From positions 9,015,487 to 9,079,486 of the forward strand of contig NZ_CP045997.1 in assembly GCF_010233585.1 (NCBI RefSeq): a stretch of DNA of 64,000 nucleotides, read 5' to 3'. The stretch comes from Spirosoma endbachense. Its GTDB lineage: Bacteria; Bacteroidota; Bacteroidia; Cytophagales; Spirosomataceae. This document shows positions 1 to 9,482 of the stretch, in pieces. A program made the translations under genes and the position numbers. The notes beneath the pieces were generated by a model. That model was not told the DNA's origin. It ran no database searches and was given only the letters and a program-made list of their open reading frames with translations. Each line of letters opens with the position of its first letter. Position 1 is the first letter of the stretch.

Positions 1-1
1 A

Positions 2-1144
2 CGACCGATCTTCCGAAAAGAATTGTTTTCCTCTCCAGTTATTCTGGAGACTATTGAATTGCTGCGCGACCGGGATAATTTTTTGGTGCGGGTACGCTCC
101 AAAGACGGCGCCGAAGGCATTGCGGCTGGTCACGGAAGTCAGAATAGCAAAAGCTGGCCTGCCTTTAAAGGTCTTATGAACCGGTTTCTCGGGAAAGATG
201 CCCGTGAGCTGGACACCCTGGTCCCCGGTGACAGTGGTAAAAGTGGTGGTATTCCCTTCAATTCTCAGGTGGCCGTTCTGGAATTTGCCATTCTGGACAT
301 GATGGGAAATCTGGCAAAAAAACCGGCAGGCGAACTGATCGGGAAAATCATCCATCCTATGATACCCATTTATCAGGGTTCGCGGGTTGTGGAACTACGT
401 CAGCTACCACCAGAACAGTCACTCGAAATTGTCAAGAAGGATTTATTGGAAAGCAAGGCCAAAGCAATCAAGCTGAGAGCGGGCGGTGGCGGAGTGCTTG
501 ATGGTGACAATGCGCCGGGAAGGACGGAAAAGTTGATCAAAATGGCTCGGGAAACGTTTGGCGATCAGATTGTTCTGGGCTGTGATGGTAATGGAAACTA
601 TACCCGTAAAGGTGGACTCCGTATCGGCAAAGTATTGGAAGAATACAATTACCAGTGGTGGGAGGAAATGGTTCCGTTTGGCCAGTATGACGACCTGAAA
701 CACGTAAAAGACGGGCTAAAAATCCCGATTTCAACCGGTGAATCAGAAAGTTATATCAGCACATTCCGATGGCTGATTGCCAACGATGCCTGTGATATAG
801 TCCAACCCGATCAGCTCTATTTCGGGGGTATGATCCGATCCATGAAAGTGGCCCGGATGGCTGAAGCGTTTGGCAAAACGATTGTACCGCACATCACCCA
901 ATACGGGCTAGGCTATCTCTACATGCTGCATTTTATTTCAGCCTGCCCCAATGCCGGGAAATACCAGGAGTTCGATCTGTTTTCGACTCGCGATGCCAAT
1001 GGGAATCAGATTCCGATTGTCTACAAATCCGGTGATCCAATTGTCAGTCATGATGGCGTGCTGAAGGTGCCAACGGGGTCGGGGCTTGGTATTGTGATTG
1101 ACCCCGATTATGTCAAAAAACACAAAGTAGTAAAGGATTGGTAA
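2..1144 (+). CDS. Enolase-superfamily (mandelate racemase/muconate lactonizing type) protein, 5' end outside the window
   Basis: Member of the enolase superfamily, whose enzymes abstract the alpha-proton of a carboxylate, usually to dehydrate or epimerise a sugar acid. The substrate cannot be read from sequence. The reading frame is open to the left edge, and the residues before the first in-frame TTG (position 23), RPIFRKEL, match RPVLKKEL in the next gene, so the gene starts upstream of the window and the TTG is not a real start. The visible 380 residues include the KxR motif (KAIKLR), metal ligands in GCDGN, WWEE and TGESE, and the Asp/His dyad in QPDQ and VPHIT. These assign it to the mandelate racemase subgroup, although the usual KxK is KxR here. 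It is a tandem paralogue of the gene that starts 17 bp downstream. The family call is firm; the function is open. Confidence 0.9.
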   Translation, partial: RPIFRKELFSSPVILETIELLRDRDNFLVRVRSKDGAEGIAAGHGSQNSKSWPAFKGLMNRFLGKDARELDTLVPGDSGKSGGIPFNSQVAVLEFAILDMMGNLAKKPAGELIGKIIHPMIPIYQGSRVVELRQLPPEQSLEIVKKDLLESKAKAIKLRAGGGGVLDGDNAPGRTEKLIKMARETFGDQIVLGCDGNGNYTRKGGLRIGKVLEEYNYQWWEEMVPFGQYDDLKHVKDGLKIPISTGESESYISTFRWLIANDACDIVQPDQLYFGGMIRSMKVARMAEAFGKTIVPHITQYGLGYLYMLHFISACPNAGKYQEFDLFSTRDANGNQIPIVYKSGDPIVSHDGVLKVPTGSGLGIVIDPDYVKKHKVVKDW

Positions 1145-1161
1145 TTCAATAAAACGATTTC

Positions 1162-2481
1162 ATGAAAACAAATAGACGACATTTTCTTAGTTCTGCCATG
1201 GCAGGTGGCCTTGGGATGGCCGGCTCAGTAGCTGCTCTGGGCGGGGATGGGCATTCGGATGCCCCGAAACCGCTTGACCTGAAAGCACGCTATGCGAAAC
1301 TGGATGAAGCACTGAAACGACCCGTTTTAAAAAAGGAATTATTCCCTTCTCCTGTCATGATTGAGACTATGGAGTTGCTGCGGGATCGGGAGAATTTTAT
1401 AGTCCGGGTACGCTCTAAAGATGGAGCCGAAGGGATTGCCGTTGGGCATACGGGGCTAAATCCCAAAGGGGGAGGGGGGCAAAGCGTCCGAAATTGGCCT
1501 CTTACCCATTTCTATTTTACTCGTTTTGAGGGTAAAGATGCCCGCGATTTGGAGGACCTGATTCCAGATGAACATGGTAAATCGGGTGGGGTTCCTACGA
1601 ACGTTGTTCTGGCCACGGTGGAGCTGGCCATCCTGGATATGATGGGCAACACGATTAAAAAACCGATTGGTGCGTTGATTGGAAACATCGTCAATCCTAT
1701 GGTTAATGTCTATCAGGGAAGCCGGATCACTGAATTGCTATCGTTACCGCCGGAACAATCGCTGGAAATTGTCAAAAAAGACTTGGAAGAGACAAAGGCA
1801 AAGGCCATCAAAATGCGCGTGGGTGGGCCAGGGCAGTTGGATCAGGACAGTAAAGCCGGTAATTTAAAACTGATCAAGATGGCCCGGGAAACCTTCGGGG
1901 ATAAGATCGTGCTGGGCTGCGACGGCAACAACAAATTTACGGTAGAGGGAGGCATCCGAATGGGCAAGATCCTCGAAGAATACAATTATCAATGGTGGGA
2001 AGAAATGGTACCCTATGGTTGGTACGATGAGCTCAAAATGGTGAAAGACGGGCTGAAAATTCCCATTTTTACCGGCGAATCAGAGGCCTTTATCAGTACA
2101 TTCCGATGGCTGATTGCCAACGATGCCTGCGACGTTGTCCAACCCGATCAGCTCTATTTCGGGGGCCTGATCCGTTCCATGAAAGTGGCCCGGATGGCTG
2201 AAGTATTTGGTAAAACGCTGGTGCCGCACATCACCCAATATGGGCTGGGCTACCTCTACATGCTGCATTTTATTTCAGCCTGCCCCAATGCCGGGAAATA
2301 CCAGGAATTTGATACGTTCAACACCCGTGATGCAAACGGCAATAAAATCCCGATCGTCTACAAATCCGGCGATCCCATCACCAGTTACGATGGCGTGCTG
2401 AAGGTGCCTACGGGGTCGGGTATGGGCATCACCATTGATCCGGATTATATCAAAACGCATACGGTAGTCAAGGATTGGTAG
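1162..2481 (+). CDS. Tat-exported enolase-superfamily protein (mandelate racemase/muconate lactonizing type), tandem paralogue
   Basis: A 439-residue protein that probably dehydrates or epimerises a carboxylate or sugar acid. It starts with a twin-arginine signal (NRRHFLSSA, residues 4-12) followed by a Gly/Ala-rich stretch, so it should be folded in the cytoplasm and exported. The N-terminal capping domain is at about 60-180 and the barrel at about 190-420. Catalytic positions visible are K217-x-R219, metal ligands D254, E280 and E306, and the D329/H356 dyad. It is very similar throughout to the preceding gene, and the 17-bp gap suggests co-transcription. A periplasmic enolase-superfamily enzyme is uncommon, because the characterised sugar-acid dehydratases are mostly cytoplasmic. 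The prp genes follow after a 145-bp gap that contains an inverted repeat. The substrate is unknown. Confidence 0.9.
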   Translation: MKTNRRHFLSSAMAGGLGMAGSVAALGGDGHSDAPKPLDLKARYAKLDEALKRPVLKKELFPSPVMIETMELLRDRENFIVRVRSKDGAEGIAVGHTGLNPKGGGGQSVRNWPLTHFYFTRFEGKDARDLEDLIPDEHGKSGGVPTNVVLATVELAILDMMGNTIKKPIGALIGNIVNPMVNVYQGSRITELLSLPPEQSLEIVKKDLEETKAKAIKMRVGGPGQLDQDSKAGNLKLIKMARETFGDKIVLGCDGNNKFTVEGGIRMGKILEEYNYQWWEEMVPYGWYDELKMVKDGLKIPIFTGESEAFISTFRWLIANDACDVVQPDQLYFGGLIRSMKVARMAEVFGKTLVPHITQYGLGYLYMLHFISACPNAGKYQEFDTFNTRDANGNKIPIVYKSGDPITSYDGVLKVPTGSGMGITIDPDYIKTHTVVKDW

Positions 2482-2533
2482 TGGACTGAATTGCCCGATT
2501 TGATAGACGGCAGGGAACATGAATCGATTATCT

Positions 2534-2591
2534 GTTCACGCTGGTCAGTGATGTAAAACTAGTAATATAGTTGTTGTTGGCCAGCGTGAAC
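2534..2591. promoter_or_regulatory. Inverted repeat upstream of prpB (candidate operator)
   Basis: Perfect 11-bp arms GTTCACGCTGG (2534-2544) and CCAGCGTGAAC (2581-2591) are separated by 36 bp in the gap between the enolase-type gene and prpB. The spacer is AT-rich. There is no T-tract after the right arm, so this looks more like a protein-binding dyad or leader structure than a terminator. Confidence 0.45.
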
Positions 2592-2626
2592 CTTCCACTG
2601 GTTTTAGCGCCTTATCACAACCTGAA

Positions 2627-3544
2627 ATGATTGAAAATTCAAGCATGAACTATTCTCCGGGTTACCGTTTTCGGAAAGCATTACTCCTTGAAAAACCCTT
2701 ACAGATCGTAGGAGCTATCAATGCTAATCATGCGCTGCTAGCCGAACAGGCCGGTTTTAAAGCCATATACCTCTCGGGTGGTGGAGTTGCCGCAGGCTCG
2801 CTCGGAATCCCCGATTTAGGAATCACTACCCTGGACGATGTGCTAACCGACATCTACCGAATCACCAACGTAACCGATACGCCTTTACTGGTGGATGTGG
2901 ATACCGGTTTTGGCCCGTCAGCCTTCAATATCGGACGCACCGTTAAGTCGCTCATTAAAGCCGGGGCCGCAGCCTTACACATCGAGGATCAGGTAGGAGC
3001 CAAACGCTGCGGCCATCGCCCCGGCAAAGAAGTGGTGAGTCAGGGCGAAATGGTAGACCGGATCAAAGCGGCAGTCGATGCTCGTACAGACCAGCAGTTC
3101 GTAATTGGAGCCCGCACGGATGCGCTGGCGGGGGAAGGAGTAGTTAAAACACTGGAACGATGCGTGGCGTATAAGGAGGCTGGTGCCGATTTCATTTTTG
3201 CCGAAGCTGTTACGGAACTGCCTCTCTATGAGCAGTTTGTTAATGCTACCGGGCTGCCGATTTTAGCGAACATCACCGAGTTTGGCATGTCTCCACTGTT
3301 TACGATCGATGAGTTACGAGAGGCTGGTGTCGGGTTGGTTTTGTACCCGCTTTCGGCCTTTCGAGCCGCCAACAAAGCGGCCCAGACCGTCTATCACACC
3401 ATCCGAACCGATGGTACTCAGCAACACGTACTCGACAGCATGCAAACCCGTCAGGAGCTTTACGAAAGCATCAGCTATTACGCATTCGAACAAAAGTTAG
3501 ATACGCTTTTCTCCCAGGCAACCAACAGTTATGGAAATCATTGA
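2627..3544 (+). CDS. prpB: 2-methylisocitrate lyase
   Basis: Cleaves 2-methylisocitrate to pyruvate and succinate, the last step of the methylcitrate cycle for propionyl-CoA disposal; cytoplasmic. The 305 residues fit the usual length of about 300. The signature KRCGH is at 126-130 with catalytic Cys129 (isocitrate lyases carry KKCGH), and the Mg-binding DVDTGFG is at 90-96. The TIM barrel is complete. A second in-frame ATG at 2645 (MNYSPGYRF) aligns better with the usual start and may be the real one. The stop overlaps the start of prpC by 14 bp, which indicates translational coupling. No PrpR-type regulator is visible nearby, and the inverted repeat at 2534-2591 is the only candidate control site. 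Confidence 0.93.
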   Translation: MIENSSMNYSPGYRFRKALLLEKPLQIVGAINANHALLAEQAGFKAIYLSGGGVAAGSLGIPDLGITTLDDVLTDIYRITNVTDTPLLVDVDTGFGPSAFNIGRTVKSLIKAGAAALHIEDQVGAKRCGHRPGKEVVSQGEMVDRIKAAVDARTDQQFVIGARTDALAGEGVVKTLERCVAYKEAGADFIFAEAVTELPLYEQFVNATGLPILANITEFGMSPLFTIDELREAGVGLVLYPLSAFRAANKAAQTVYHTIRTDGTQQHVLDSMQTRQELYESISYYAFEQKLDTLFSQATNSYGNH

Positions 3545-4685
3545 CCAGCAGCCACTCCCGAAACCGAAAAAATCCGTTGCCCTCTCAGGCGTCCCAGCGG
3601 GTAATACTGCCCTCTGTACTGTCGGCAGAACCGGTAATGATCTACACTATCGGGGCTACGATATTCTTGAACTGGCCGACGGAGCAACGTTTGAGGAGGT
3701 GGCTTACCTGTTGATTCACGGTTCGTTGCCCAACAGCGCCCAGTTAGCTGCCTATCAGGCTAAGCTGAAAGCCTTACGGGGTTTGTCTCCCTCTGCCAGG
3801 AATGTGCTGGAACAAATCCCGGCGTCAGCGAATCCGATGGATGTGTTGCGCACCTATGCATCCGTACTGGGCATCCTGTTTCCCGAAAAACACGACCACA
3901 ATGCTGCCGGTGCCCGCGAAATTGCCGATAAATTACTCGCTTCGTTCGGCTCAGCGTTGCTGTATTGGTATCATTTTTCGCAAAATGGGAACCGCATTAC
4001 TGTACAGACAGATGATCAAAGCACTGGAGGCCACTTTCTTCATTTATTACATGGAGAAAAACCGTCTGCTTCGGCCATCAGAGCCATGCATATTTCGCTG
4101 AATCTGTACGCCGAGCACGAATTTAATGCCTCAACCTTTACCTGCCGGGTTATTGCTGGAACTGGGTCTGATATTTATTCAGCTATTTCGGGGGGCATTG
4201 GTGCCCTGCGCGGCCCAAAACATGGGGGTGCCAATGAAGTTGCTTATGACATCCAGAGCCGCTATGCTTCGGTTGAAGAAGCTGAAGCCGATATTCGAAA
4301 ACGGTTACAAAACAGCGAGATCATTATTGGATTCGGCCATCCGGTTTATACCACCTCCGATCCGCGCAATCAGGTCATTAAAAAAGTGGCCCGAACCCTA
4401 TCCGAAGAAGCAAACAGTATGCTGCTGTTCAACATTGCCGAACAGCTGGAAGCGCTGATGTGGACGGAGAAAAAGATGTTCCCCAATCTCGACTGGTTCT
4501 CGGCCGTATCGTTTCATCTCCTGGGCATTCCTACCGTACTTTTTACGCCTTTATTTGCCATCGCCCGGGTTACTGGCTGGAGCGCCCACGTGATTGAACA
4601 GCGTGAAGATGGTAAAATCATTCGGCCAACGGCAAACTATAAAGGTCCTGAAAATCGGAAAATGGTGCCTTTGTTTAACCGATAA
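3531..4685 (+). CDS. prpC: 2-methylcitrate synthase (citrate synthase family)
   Basis: Condenses propionyl-CoA with oxaloacetate to 2-methylcitrate. At 384 residues it has the short citrate-synthase form typical of PrpC and of Gram-positive citrate synthases. The catalytic triad is visible: H231 in [10 protein letters not shown]270 in GFGHPVY and D321 in NLDWFSA. The N-terminal [10 protein letters not shown] motif is also typical. It overlaps the end of prpB by 14 bp and is followed after 37 bp by prpD. Sequence alone cannot fully separate PrpC from a minor citrate synthase, but lying between prpB and prpD makes methylcitrate synthase the strong choice. Confidence 0.93.
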   Translation: MEIIDQQPLPKPKKSVALSGVPAGNTALCTVGRTGNDLHYRGYDILELADGATFEEVAYLLIHGSLPNSAQLAAYQAKLKALRGLSPSARNVLEQIPASANPMDVLRTYASVLGILFPEKHDHNAAGAREIADKLLASFGSALLYWYHFSQNGNRITVQTDDQSTGGHFLHLLHGEKPSASAIRAMHISLNLYAEHEFNASTFTCRVIAGTGSDIYSAISGGIGALRGPKHGGANEVAYDIQSRYASVEEAEADIRKRLQNSEIIIGFGHPVYTTSDPRNQVIKKVARTLSEEANSMLLFNIAEQLEALMWTEKKMFPNLDWFSAVSFHLLGIPTVLFTPLFAIARVTGWSAHVIEQREDGKIIRPTANYKGPENRKMVPLFNR

Positions 4686-4722
4686 GTCAGCCATCAATCA
4701 GTCTCAATTTCTCAACACACGA

Positions 4723-6174
4723 ATGTCTTCCTATATCGCCAACGAGCGTCCTCGAACGGACAAAGTTTTAACTGATATTGTCGATTATGTTTTCGACTAT
4801 CAGATAAAAAACGAGCTGGCCTGGACAACCGCTCACTATTGTTTACTCGATACGCTGGGTTGCGGCTTTGAAGCACTCAGCTATCCGGCCTGTACGAAAC
4901 TGCTCGGCCCGATTGTACCGGGAACTATTGTTCCCCAGGGTGCGAAAGTGCCAGGCACCTCCTTTCAACTAGACCCCGTTCAGGCTGCCTTCAATATTGG
5001 CACCCTCATTCGGTGGCTTGACTTTAATGATACCTGGCTGGCCGCTGAATGGGGGCATCCATCCGATAATCTGGGCGGAATCCTGGCCGTTGCTGACTGG
5101 CTTTCCCGAATGGCAATTGCCAATGGAAAACCGCCACTCGCCATGAAGGATGTAGTTGATGCCATGATTCGGGCTCACGAAATTCAGGGAGTGATCGCCC
5201 TAGAAAACGCATTCAACCGCGTTGGTCTGGATCATGTTTTGCTGGTCAAATTAGCAACAACGGCAGTAGTTGGTAAACTGATTGGCCTATCGCGCGAGGA
5301 ATTGGCCAATGCGGTTTCGCTCGCCTTTGTCGATGGACATTCGTTACGTACTTATCGTCATTCGCCAAATACAGGAAGCCGGAAATCCTGGGCTGCAGGT
5401 GATGCTACTTCTCGCGGAGTACGGCTGGCGCTGATCGCTAAAACCGGGGAGATGGGGTATCCATCCGTACTTACAGCTAAAACCTGGGGATTTTACGATG
5501 TACTGTTTAACGGTCGACCATTTAGTTTTTCCTATACCTACGGTTCGTATGTGATGGAAAATGTATTGTTTAAAATTTCCTTTCCGGCGGAGTTTCATGC
5601 GCAAACGGCAGTCGAAGCGGCTATGATCCTGCACGACAGTTTGCGAGCACTTGGCAAAACCAGTCAGGACATAGCCAGCCTGCGCATTCGCACACACGAA
5701 GCCGCCATTCGAATCATTGATAAAAAAGGCCCACTACACAATCCGGCCGACCGGGATCACTGCATCCAGTATATGATTGCCGTTCCATTGCTCTTTGGAC
5801 GACTGACCGCGGCCGACTACGAAGACGATGTGGCTCAGGACCCGCGTGTCGATGAGTTACGGACTAAAATGAGCATTGCCGAAAATCCCCAGTTTACCCT
5901 CGATTACCTGGACCCGGAAAAACGGTCCATCGCCAATGCACTGACGATTGAACTCACCGACGGAACGAAGCTGGAAGAAGTCGTGGTCGAATATCCTATT
6001 GGGCATAAGAACCGACGGCAGGAAGGGATTCCGAAGTTGATCGACAAATTTAAAATCAATCTGGCCCGGCGCTTTCCGGCCAAACAGCAGCAAACGATTT
6101 TGAATCTGGCCCTTGATTTCGAGTCATTTATGCAAATTTCCGTTCATGAATTTGTAGACGTGATGGTCATCTAA
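4723..6174 (+). CDS. prpD: 2-methylcitrate dehydratase
   Basis: MmgE/PrpD-family dehydratase that turns 2-methylcitrate into 2-methyl-cis-aconitate; cytoplasmic. I place the start at the ATG at 4723 ([13 protein letters not shown]), which gives 483 residues, the usual PrpD length. An open frame continues back to 4594 but would overlap prpC by about 90 bp with sequence that does not look like the family. Family blocks seen include the N-terminal [13 protein letters not shown], the [17 protein letters not shown] stretch and [16 protein letters not shown]. It is the third gene of the prpBCD operon. No acnD or prpF is present in the window, so rehydration to methylisocitrate must use an aconitase encoded elsewhere. 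Confidence 0.93.
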   Translation: MSSYIANERPRTDKVLTDIVDYVFDYQIKNELAWTTAHYCLLDTLGCGFEALSYPACTKLLGPIVPGTIVPQGAKVPGTSFQLDPVQAAFNIGTLIRWLDFNDTWLAAEWGHPSDNLGGILAVADWLSRMAIANGKPPLAMKDVVDAMIRAHEIQGVIALENAFNRVGLDHVLLVKLATTAVVGKLIGLSREELANAVSLAFVDGHSLRTYRHSPNTGSRKSWAAGDATSRGVRLALIAKTGEMGYPSVLTAKTWGFYDVLFNGRPFSFSYTYGSYVMENVLFKISFPAEFHAQTAVEAAMILHDSLRALGKTSQDIASLRIRTHEAAIRIIDKKGPLHNPADRDHCIQYMIAVPLLFGRLTAADYEDDVAQDPRVDELRTKMSIAENPQFTLDYLDPEKRSIANALTIELTDGTKLEEVVVEYPIGHKNRRQEGIPKLIDKFKINLARRFPAKQQQTILNLALDFESFMQISVHEFVDVMVI

Positions 6175-6242
6175 GGTGCATAGGTCATCGAACAGGTTAT
6201 ACTTAATCACTCAGCTTCAGGCTGATTAATCAAACAAGTCTT

Positions 6243-6644
6243 ATGAAAAATCAAACCCGACGGAAGTTTCTCAGTTCTACCGCCTTGATGGCAACCAGTT
6301 TGCCAACCGCTACACTCGCTGGTACTCCACCCACTAAACCGCTGATTCACCACGTCTTTTTCTGGCTGAAAAATCCCTCTTCCAAAGACGATCTGGCCAA
6401 GCTGATAGCGGGATTACAGACCCTGAAAAAAATTGAAACGATTCGGGCTATCCACATTGGCATACCAGCCAAGACCGAACCACGTCCTGTGGTCGATAGC
6501 TCCTATAGCGTTTCTGAAGTGCTGTTTTTAGATGATTTAGCGGGACAGAAAACCTATCAGGATCATCCGATTCACAAAAAATTTGTGGCCGACTGCTCGC
6601 CCCTATGGGAGAAGATTCTCGTCTATGATTCTGTAGACGTATAG
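6243..6644 (+). CDS. Tat-exported Dabb-domain (stress-responsive alpha/beta barrel) protein
   Basis: A small exported protein of 133 residues. An N-terminal twin-arginine motif (TRRKFLSST, about residues 5-13) is followed by an Ala-rich region ending near TLAG. Residues about 35-130 look like a Dabb domain, with the characteristic opening LIHHVFFWLK and the later SYSVSEVLFLDDLAGQKTYQDHPIHKKF. Dabb domains are small ferredoxin-like dimeric folds of mostly unknown function. Some act on polyketide-like or sugar-derived acids. It lies 68 bp after prpD and 120 bp before the E1 gene. Like the enolase-type protein at 1162 it carries a Tat signal, so both may act in the periplasm on the same compound (inference). 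Confidence 0.75.
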   Translation: MKNQTRRKFLSSTALMATSLPTATLAGTPPTKPLIHHVFFWLKNPSSKDDLAKLIAGLQTLKKIETIRAIHIGIPAKTEPRPVVDSSYSVSEVLFLDDLAGQKTYQDHPIHKKFVADCSPLWEKILVYDSVDV

Positions 6645-6764
6645 TATAGATCGTTAGTGCTTCTTTGGTGTCGTGATGTAGCGTTACGTACCAGCCGCAA
6701 TGGTATATGACCGTATATCAGATAGATCTTTTTTTGTCTCAATACAACCAAAAACGTGGGAACC

Positions 6765-9479
6765 ATGATCAGTGAAATGACTGTAGCGATTGAGGACTGG
6801 CAGCTTGAAAAGCAGGAATGGATTGAGTCGATGGAGGCCATTCTCGAAGCGTATGGCGAAGAAAAAGCAAAAGAACTGCTTAAGACCATTACCCATTTTG
6901 TGATTCGTAAAGGGGTGATGTTTCAGGGTGAAAACATCAATACACCGTATATCAATACTATTCCTGTTGGGAAGCAGCCTGCCTATCCCGGCGATATTGT
7001 CCTCGAACATAAAATCGAAAATATCAACCGCTGGAATGCCATGTGTATGGTATTGAAAGGCTACGATAATGGTTCAGGAGTAGGCGGTCACATCGCAACC
7101 TATGCTTCGGCAGCTACCATGTACGAAGTTGGCTTTAACCATTTTTTCCGCCAGCGTAGCGCAACGTATGGGGGAGATCTGGTGGCTATTCAGCCCCATG
7201 CTTCGCCTGGTGTCTATGCCCGTGCATTTTTGGAAGGGCGGCTTTCGGAGCAAAATCTGACGAATTTCCGGCGTGAGCTACAGCCGGGAGGTGGGTTACC
7301 ATCGTACCCACACCCCCGTCGAATGCCCTGGTTCTGGGAGATTCCCTGCGCATCGATGGGACTAATGCCGGTTAGTGCCATCTACCAGGCCCGCTTTAGC
7401 AAGTACCTGATCAATCGCGGATTAAAAGCCGATAATGGCGGTAAGATCTGGGCCTTTATTGGCGACGGCGAAATGGATGAACCCGAAATTGTGGGAACCC
7501 TGAATATGGCTACCCGTGAAAAACTGGACAATCTCATTTTCACGGTCAACTGCAATCTCCAGCGACTCGACGGGCCCGTACGAGGAAATGGGAAAATTAT
7601 TCAGGAGCTTGAACGACTGTTTTTAGGCGCGGGCTGGAATGTGATCAAAGTGATCTGGGGTAGCGAATGGGATGCACTGCTGGCCCGCGATGACGATGGC
7701 GTGTTAGTCAAACGCATGGGAGAAGTATTAGACGGTGATTACCAGCGCTATTCGGTGTTAGAAGGGGATAAAGTTCGCCAACACTGGATTGGCAACAATC
7801 CTGAATTAGCGGACCTGATGCGCTCATTAACGGATGAAGAAATCCGATCTATCCGTCGGGGTGGGCATGACCACAAAAAAGTTTATACAGCCTTTCATAA
7901 AGCAGCCAATCAGTCAAACGGAAAACCGACAGTGCTGCTGGTGAAGACCATCAAAGGATATGGCATGGGCAGCGCTGGCGAGGGACGTAATACCACCCAT
8001 CAGAAAAAGAGCATGTCGGCGGATGAGCGTCGGGAAGCCGCGCTCCGCTTTGGGATTCCGCTGACCAAAGAAGCAATTGAAACGGCTGATTTCTACCGTC
8101 CTAACGAAGATAGCCCTGAGATTCAGTACTTGAAAGCCCGCCGGAACCAATTAGGTGGTAGCCTGCCCGCCCGGGAAGAACATTGCCCGGTCATACAGGC
8201 GCCCACTAATCAGTTTTTTGAGGAGTTCAACGAAGGAACCGATGGCAGATCGGTTTCGACCACCATGGTTTTGGTGAAAATCATCACCAAACTGTTGAAA
8301 GAGCCTCAGATCGGCAAATACATTGTTCCCATCATTCCCGACGAAGCCCGCACGTTTGGTATGGATGCACTCTTTCGCCATGCGGGTATTTATCATCCCG
8401 AAGGCCAGTTGTACGTTTCGGTCGATGCCGACAGCCTTTCTTATTACCGGGAAGCGAAGGATGGTCAAATATTGCAGGAGGGTATTTGTGAAGCGGGAGC
8501 GCTGGCCAGTTTTATGGCAGCTGGTTCTGCTTACGCCCAGCATGGGTTACCCATGATTCCGTTTTACATTTTCTATTCCATGTTTGGATTTCAGCGGGTT
8601 GCGGATATGATCTGGGCCTGTGGGGACATGATGTGTAAAGGATTTTTGTTTGGCGGCACTGCGGGTCGGACCACCCTGAACGGCGAAGGTGTTCAGCACC
8701 AGGATGGACACTCGCACGTATATGCCAGTACGGTCCCGAATCTGAAATCCTATGACCCGGCCTTTGCCTATGAGCTGGCCGTTATCATTCAGGATGGTAT
8801 CGACCGGATGTTCAGTAAGCAGGAAAAGATTTTCTATTACATAACGGTCTATAACGAAAACTACCCGCAGCCCCGAATCCCCCAAAATGTAGAGGAAGGA
8901 ATCATAAAAGGAATCTACAAACTGGCATCCTCGACCCTTACTGAAACACCTTCCCAAGCCGTGAACGATCCGGCTGACAGTGGAGCAAAACGGGTGCATT
9001 TGCTGGGTAGTGGGTCTGTGATGACGCAGGTTCTGGAAGCGCAACAGCTTCTGGAAGCGATGCAGATTTCCACCGACATCTGGAGCGTCACCAGCTATAC
9101 GGAACTGGCTCGCGATGGCTTTGAGGCCGAACGCTGGAACCGGCTGCACCCCAATGAACCCGCCCGGATTCCCTACATCCAGGCGGTTACCAAAGATCAA
9201 CAGGGTGTGTTCCTTTCCGTTTCCGATTACCAGAAAAGTCTGGGGGCCAGCATCAGCTCCTGGATGCCGAAAACCTACACGGTGCTGGGAACCGACGGCT
9301 ATGGTCTGAGTGAAGCCCGCCCTGAACTCCGCGATTACTTTGAGATTTCTCCCCAGTTTATTGTCATGACCGCTCTGTATCAATTACAGCAAACAGGAGC
9401 CGTTTCGCTACAGAAGGTAACGGAATACATCCGGCAAGCTGGTATCGATCCTGATAAAATTAACCCTGCAACTGCCTAA
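6765..9479 (+). CDS. aceE: Homodimeric pyruvate dehydrogenase E1 component (AceE type)
   Basis: Thiamine-diphosphate-dependent E1 that decarboxylates pyruvate (or a close 2-oxoacid such as 2-oxobutyrate) and acylates the lipoyl group of E2. The roughly 900 residues match E. coli AceE rather than the heterodimeric E1alpha/beta. Visible features are the TPP-binding GDGEMDEPE...NCNLQRLDGPVRGN block (residues about 235-270), GKPTVLLVKTIKGYGMG, and the C-terminal transketolase-like half. I use the ATG at 6765 (MISEMTVAIEDW); a GTG at 6756 and an ATG at 6777 are alternatives. The E2 gene starts 3 bp after the stop. Lipoamide dehydrogenase (E3) is not in the window and is probably shared. Confidence 0.93.
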   Translation: MISEMTVAIEDWQLEKQEWIESMEAILEAYGEEKAKELLKTITHFVIRKGVMFQGENINTPYINTIPVGKQPAYPGDIVLEHKIENINRWNAMCMVLKGYDNGSGVGGHIATYASAATMYEVGFNHFFRQRSATYGGDLVAIQPHASPGVYARAFLEGRLSEQNLTNFRRELQPGGGLPSYPHPRRMPWFWEIPCASMGLMPVSAIYQARFSKYLINRGLKADNGGKIWAFIGDGEMDEPEIVGTLNMATREKLDNLIFTVNCNLQRLDGPVRGNGKIIQELERLFLGAGWNVIKVIWGSEWDALLARDDDGVLVKRMGEVLDGDYQRYSVLEGDKVRQHWIGNNPELADLMRSLTDEEIRSIRRGGHDHKKVYTAFHKAANQSNGKPTVLLVKTIKGYGMGSAGEGRNTTHQKKSMSADERREAALRFGIPLTKEAIETADFYRPNEDSPEIQYLKARRNQLGGSLPAREEHCPVIQAPTNQFFEEFNEGTDGRSVSTTMVLVKIITKLLKEPQIGKYIVPIIPDEARTFGMDALFRHAGIYHPEGQLYVSVDADSLSYYREAKDGQILQEGICEAGALASFMAAGSAYAQHGLPMIPFYIFYSMFGFQRVADMIWACGDMMCKGFLFGGTAGRTTLNGEGVQHQDGHSHVYASTVPNLKSYDPAFAYELAVIIQDGIDRMFSKQEKIFYYITVYNENYPQPRIPQNVEEGIIKGIYKLASSTLTETPSQAVNDPADSGAKRVHLLGSGSVMTQVLEAQQLLEAMQISTDIWSVTSYTELARDGFEAERWNRLHPNEPARIPYIQAVTKDQQGVFLSVSDYQKSLGASISSWMPKTYTVLGTDGYGLSEARPELRDYFEISPQFIVMTALYQLQQTGAVSLQKVTEYIRQAGIDPDKINPATA

Positions 9480-9482
9480 GCC

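Noticed and set aside
23..1144. TTG at 23 as the start codon of the first enolase-type gene
   Set aside because: The frame is open to the left edge and the upstream residues match the paralogue, so the gene begins outside the window.
4594..4722. N-terminal extension of prpD overlapping prpC
   Set aside because: The ATG at 4723 gives the standard 483-residue PrpD; the extra sequence is not family-like and overlaps prpC.
6203..6229. Hairpin TTAAT...CAGC-TTCAG-GCTG...ATTAA after prpD
   Set aside because: The stem is short with a four-base bulge and no T-tract; too weak to call a terminator.
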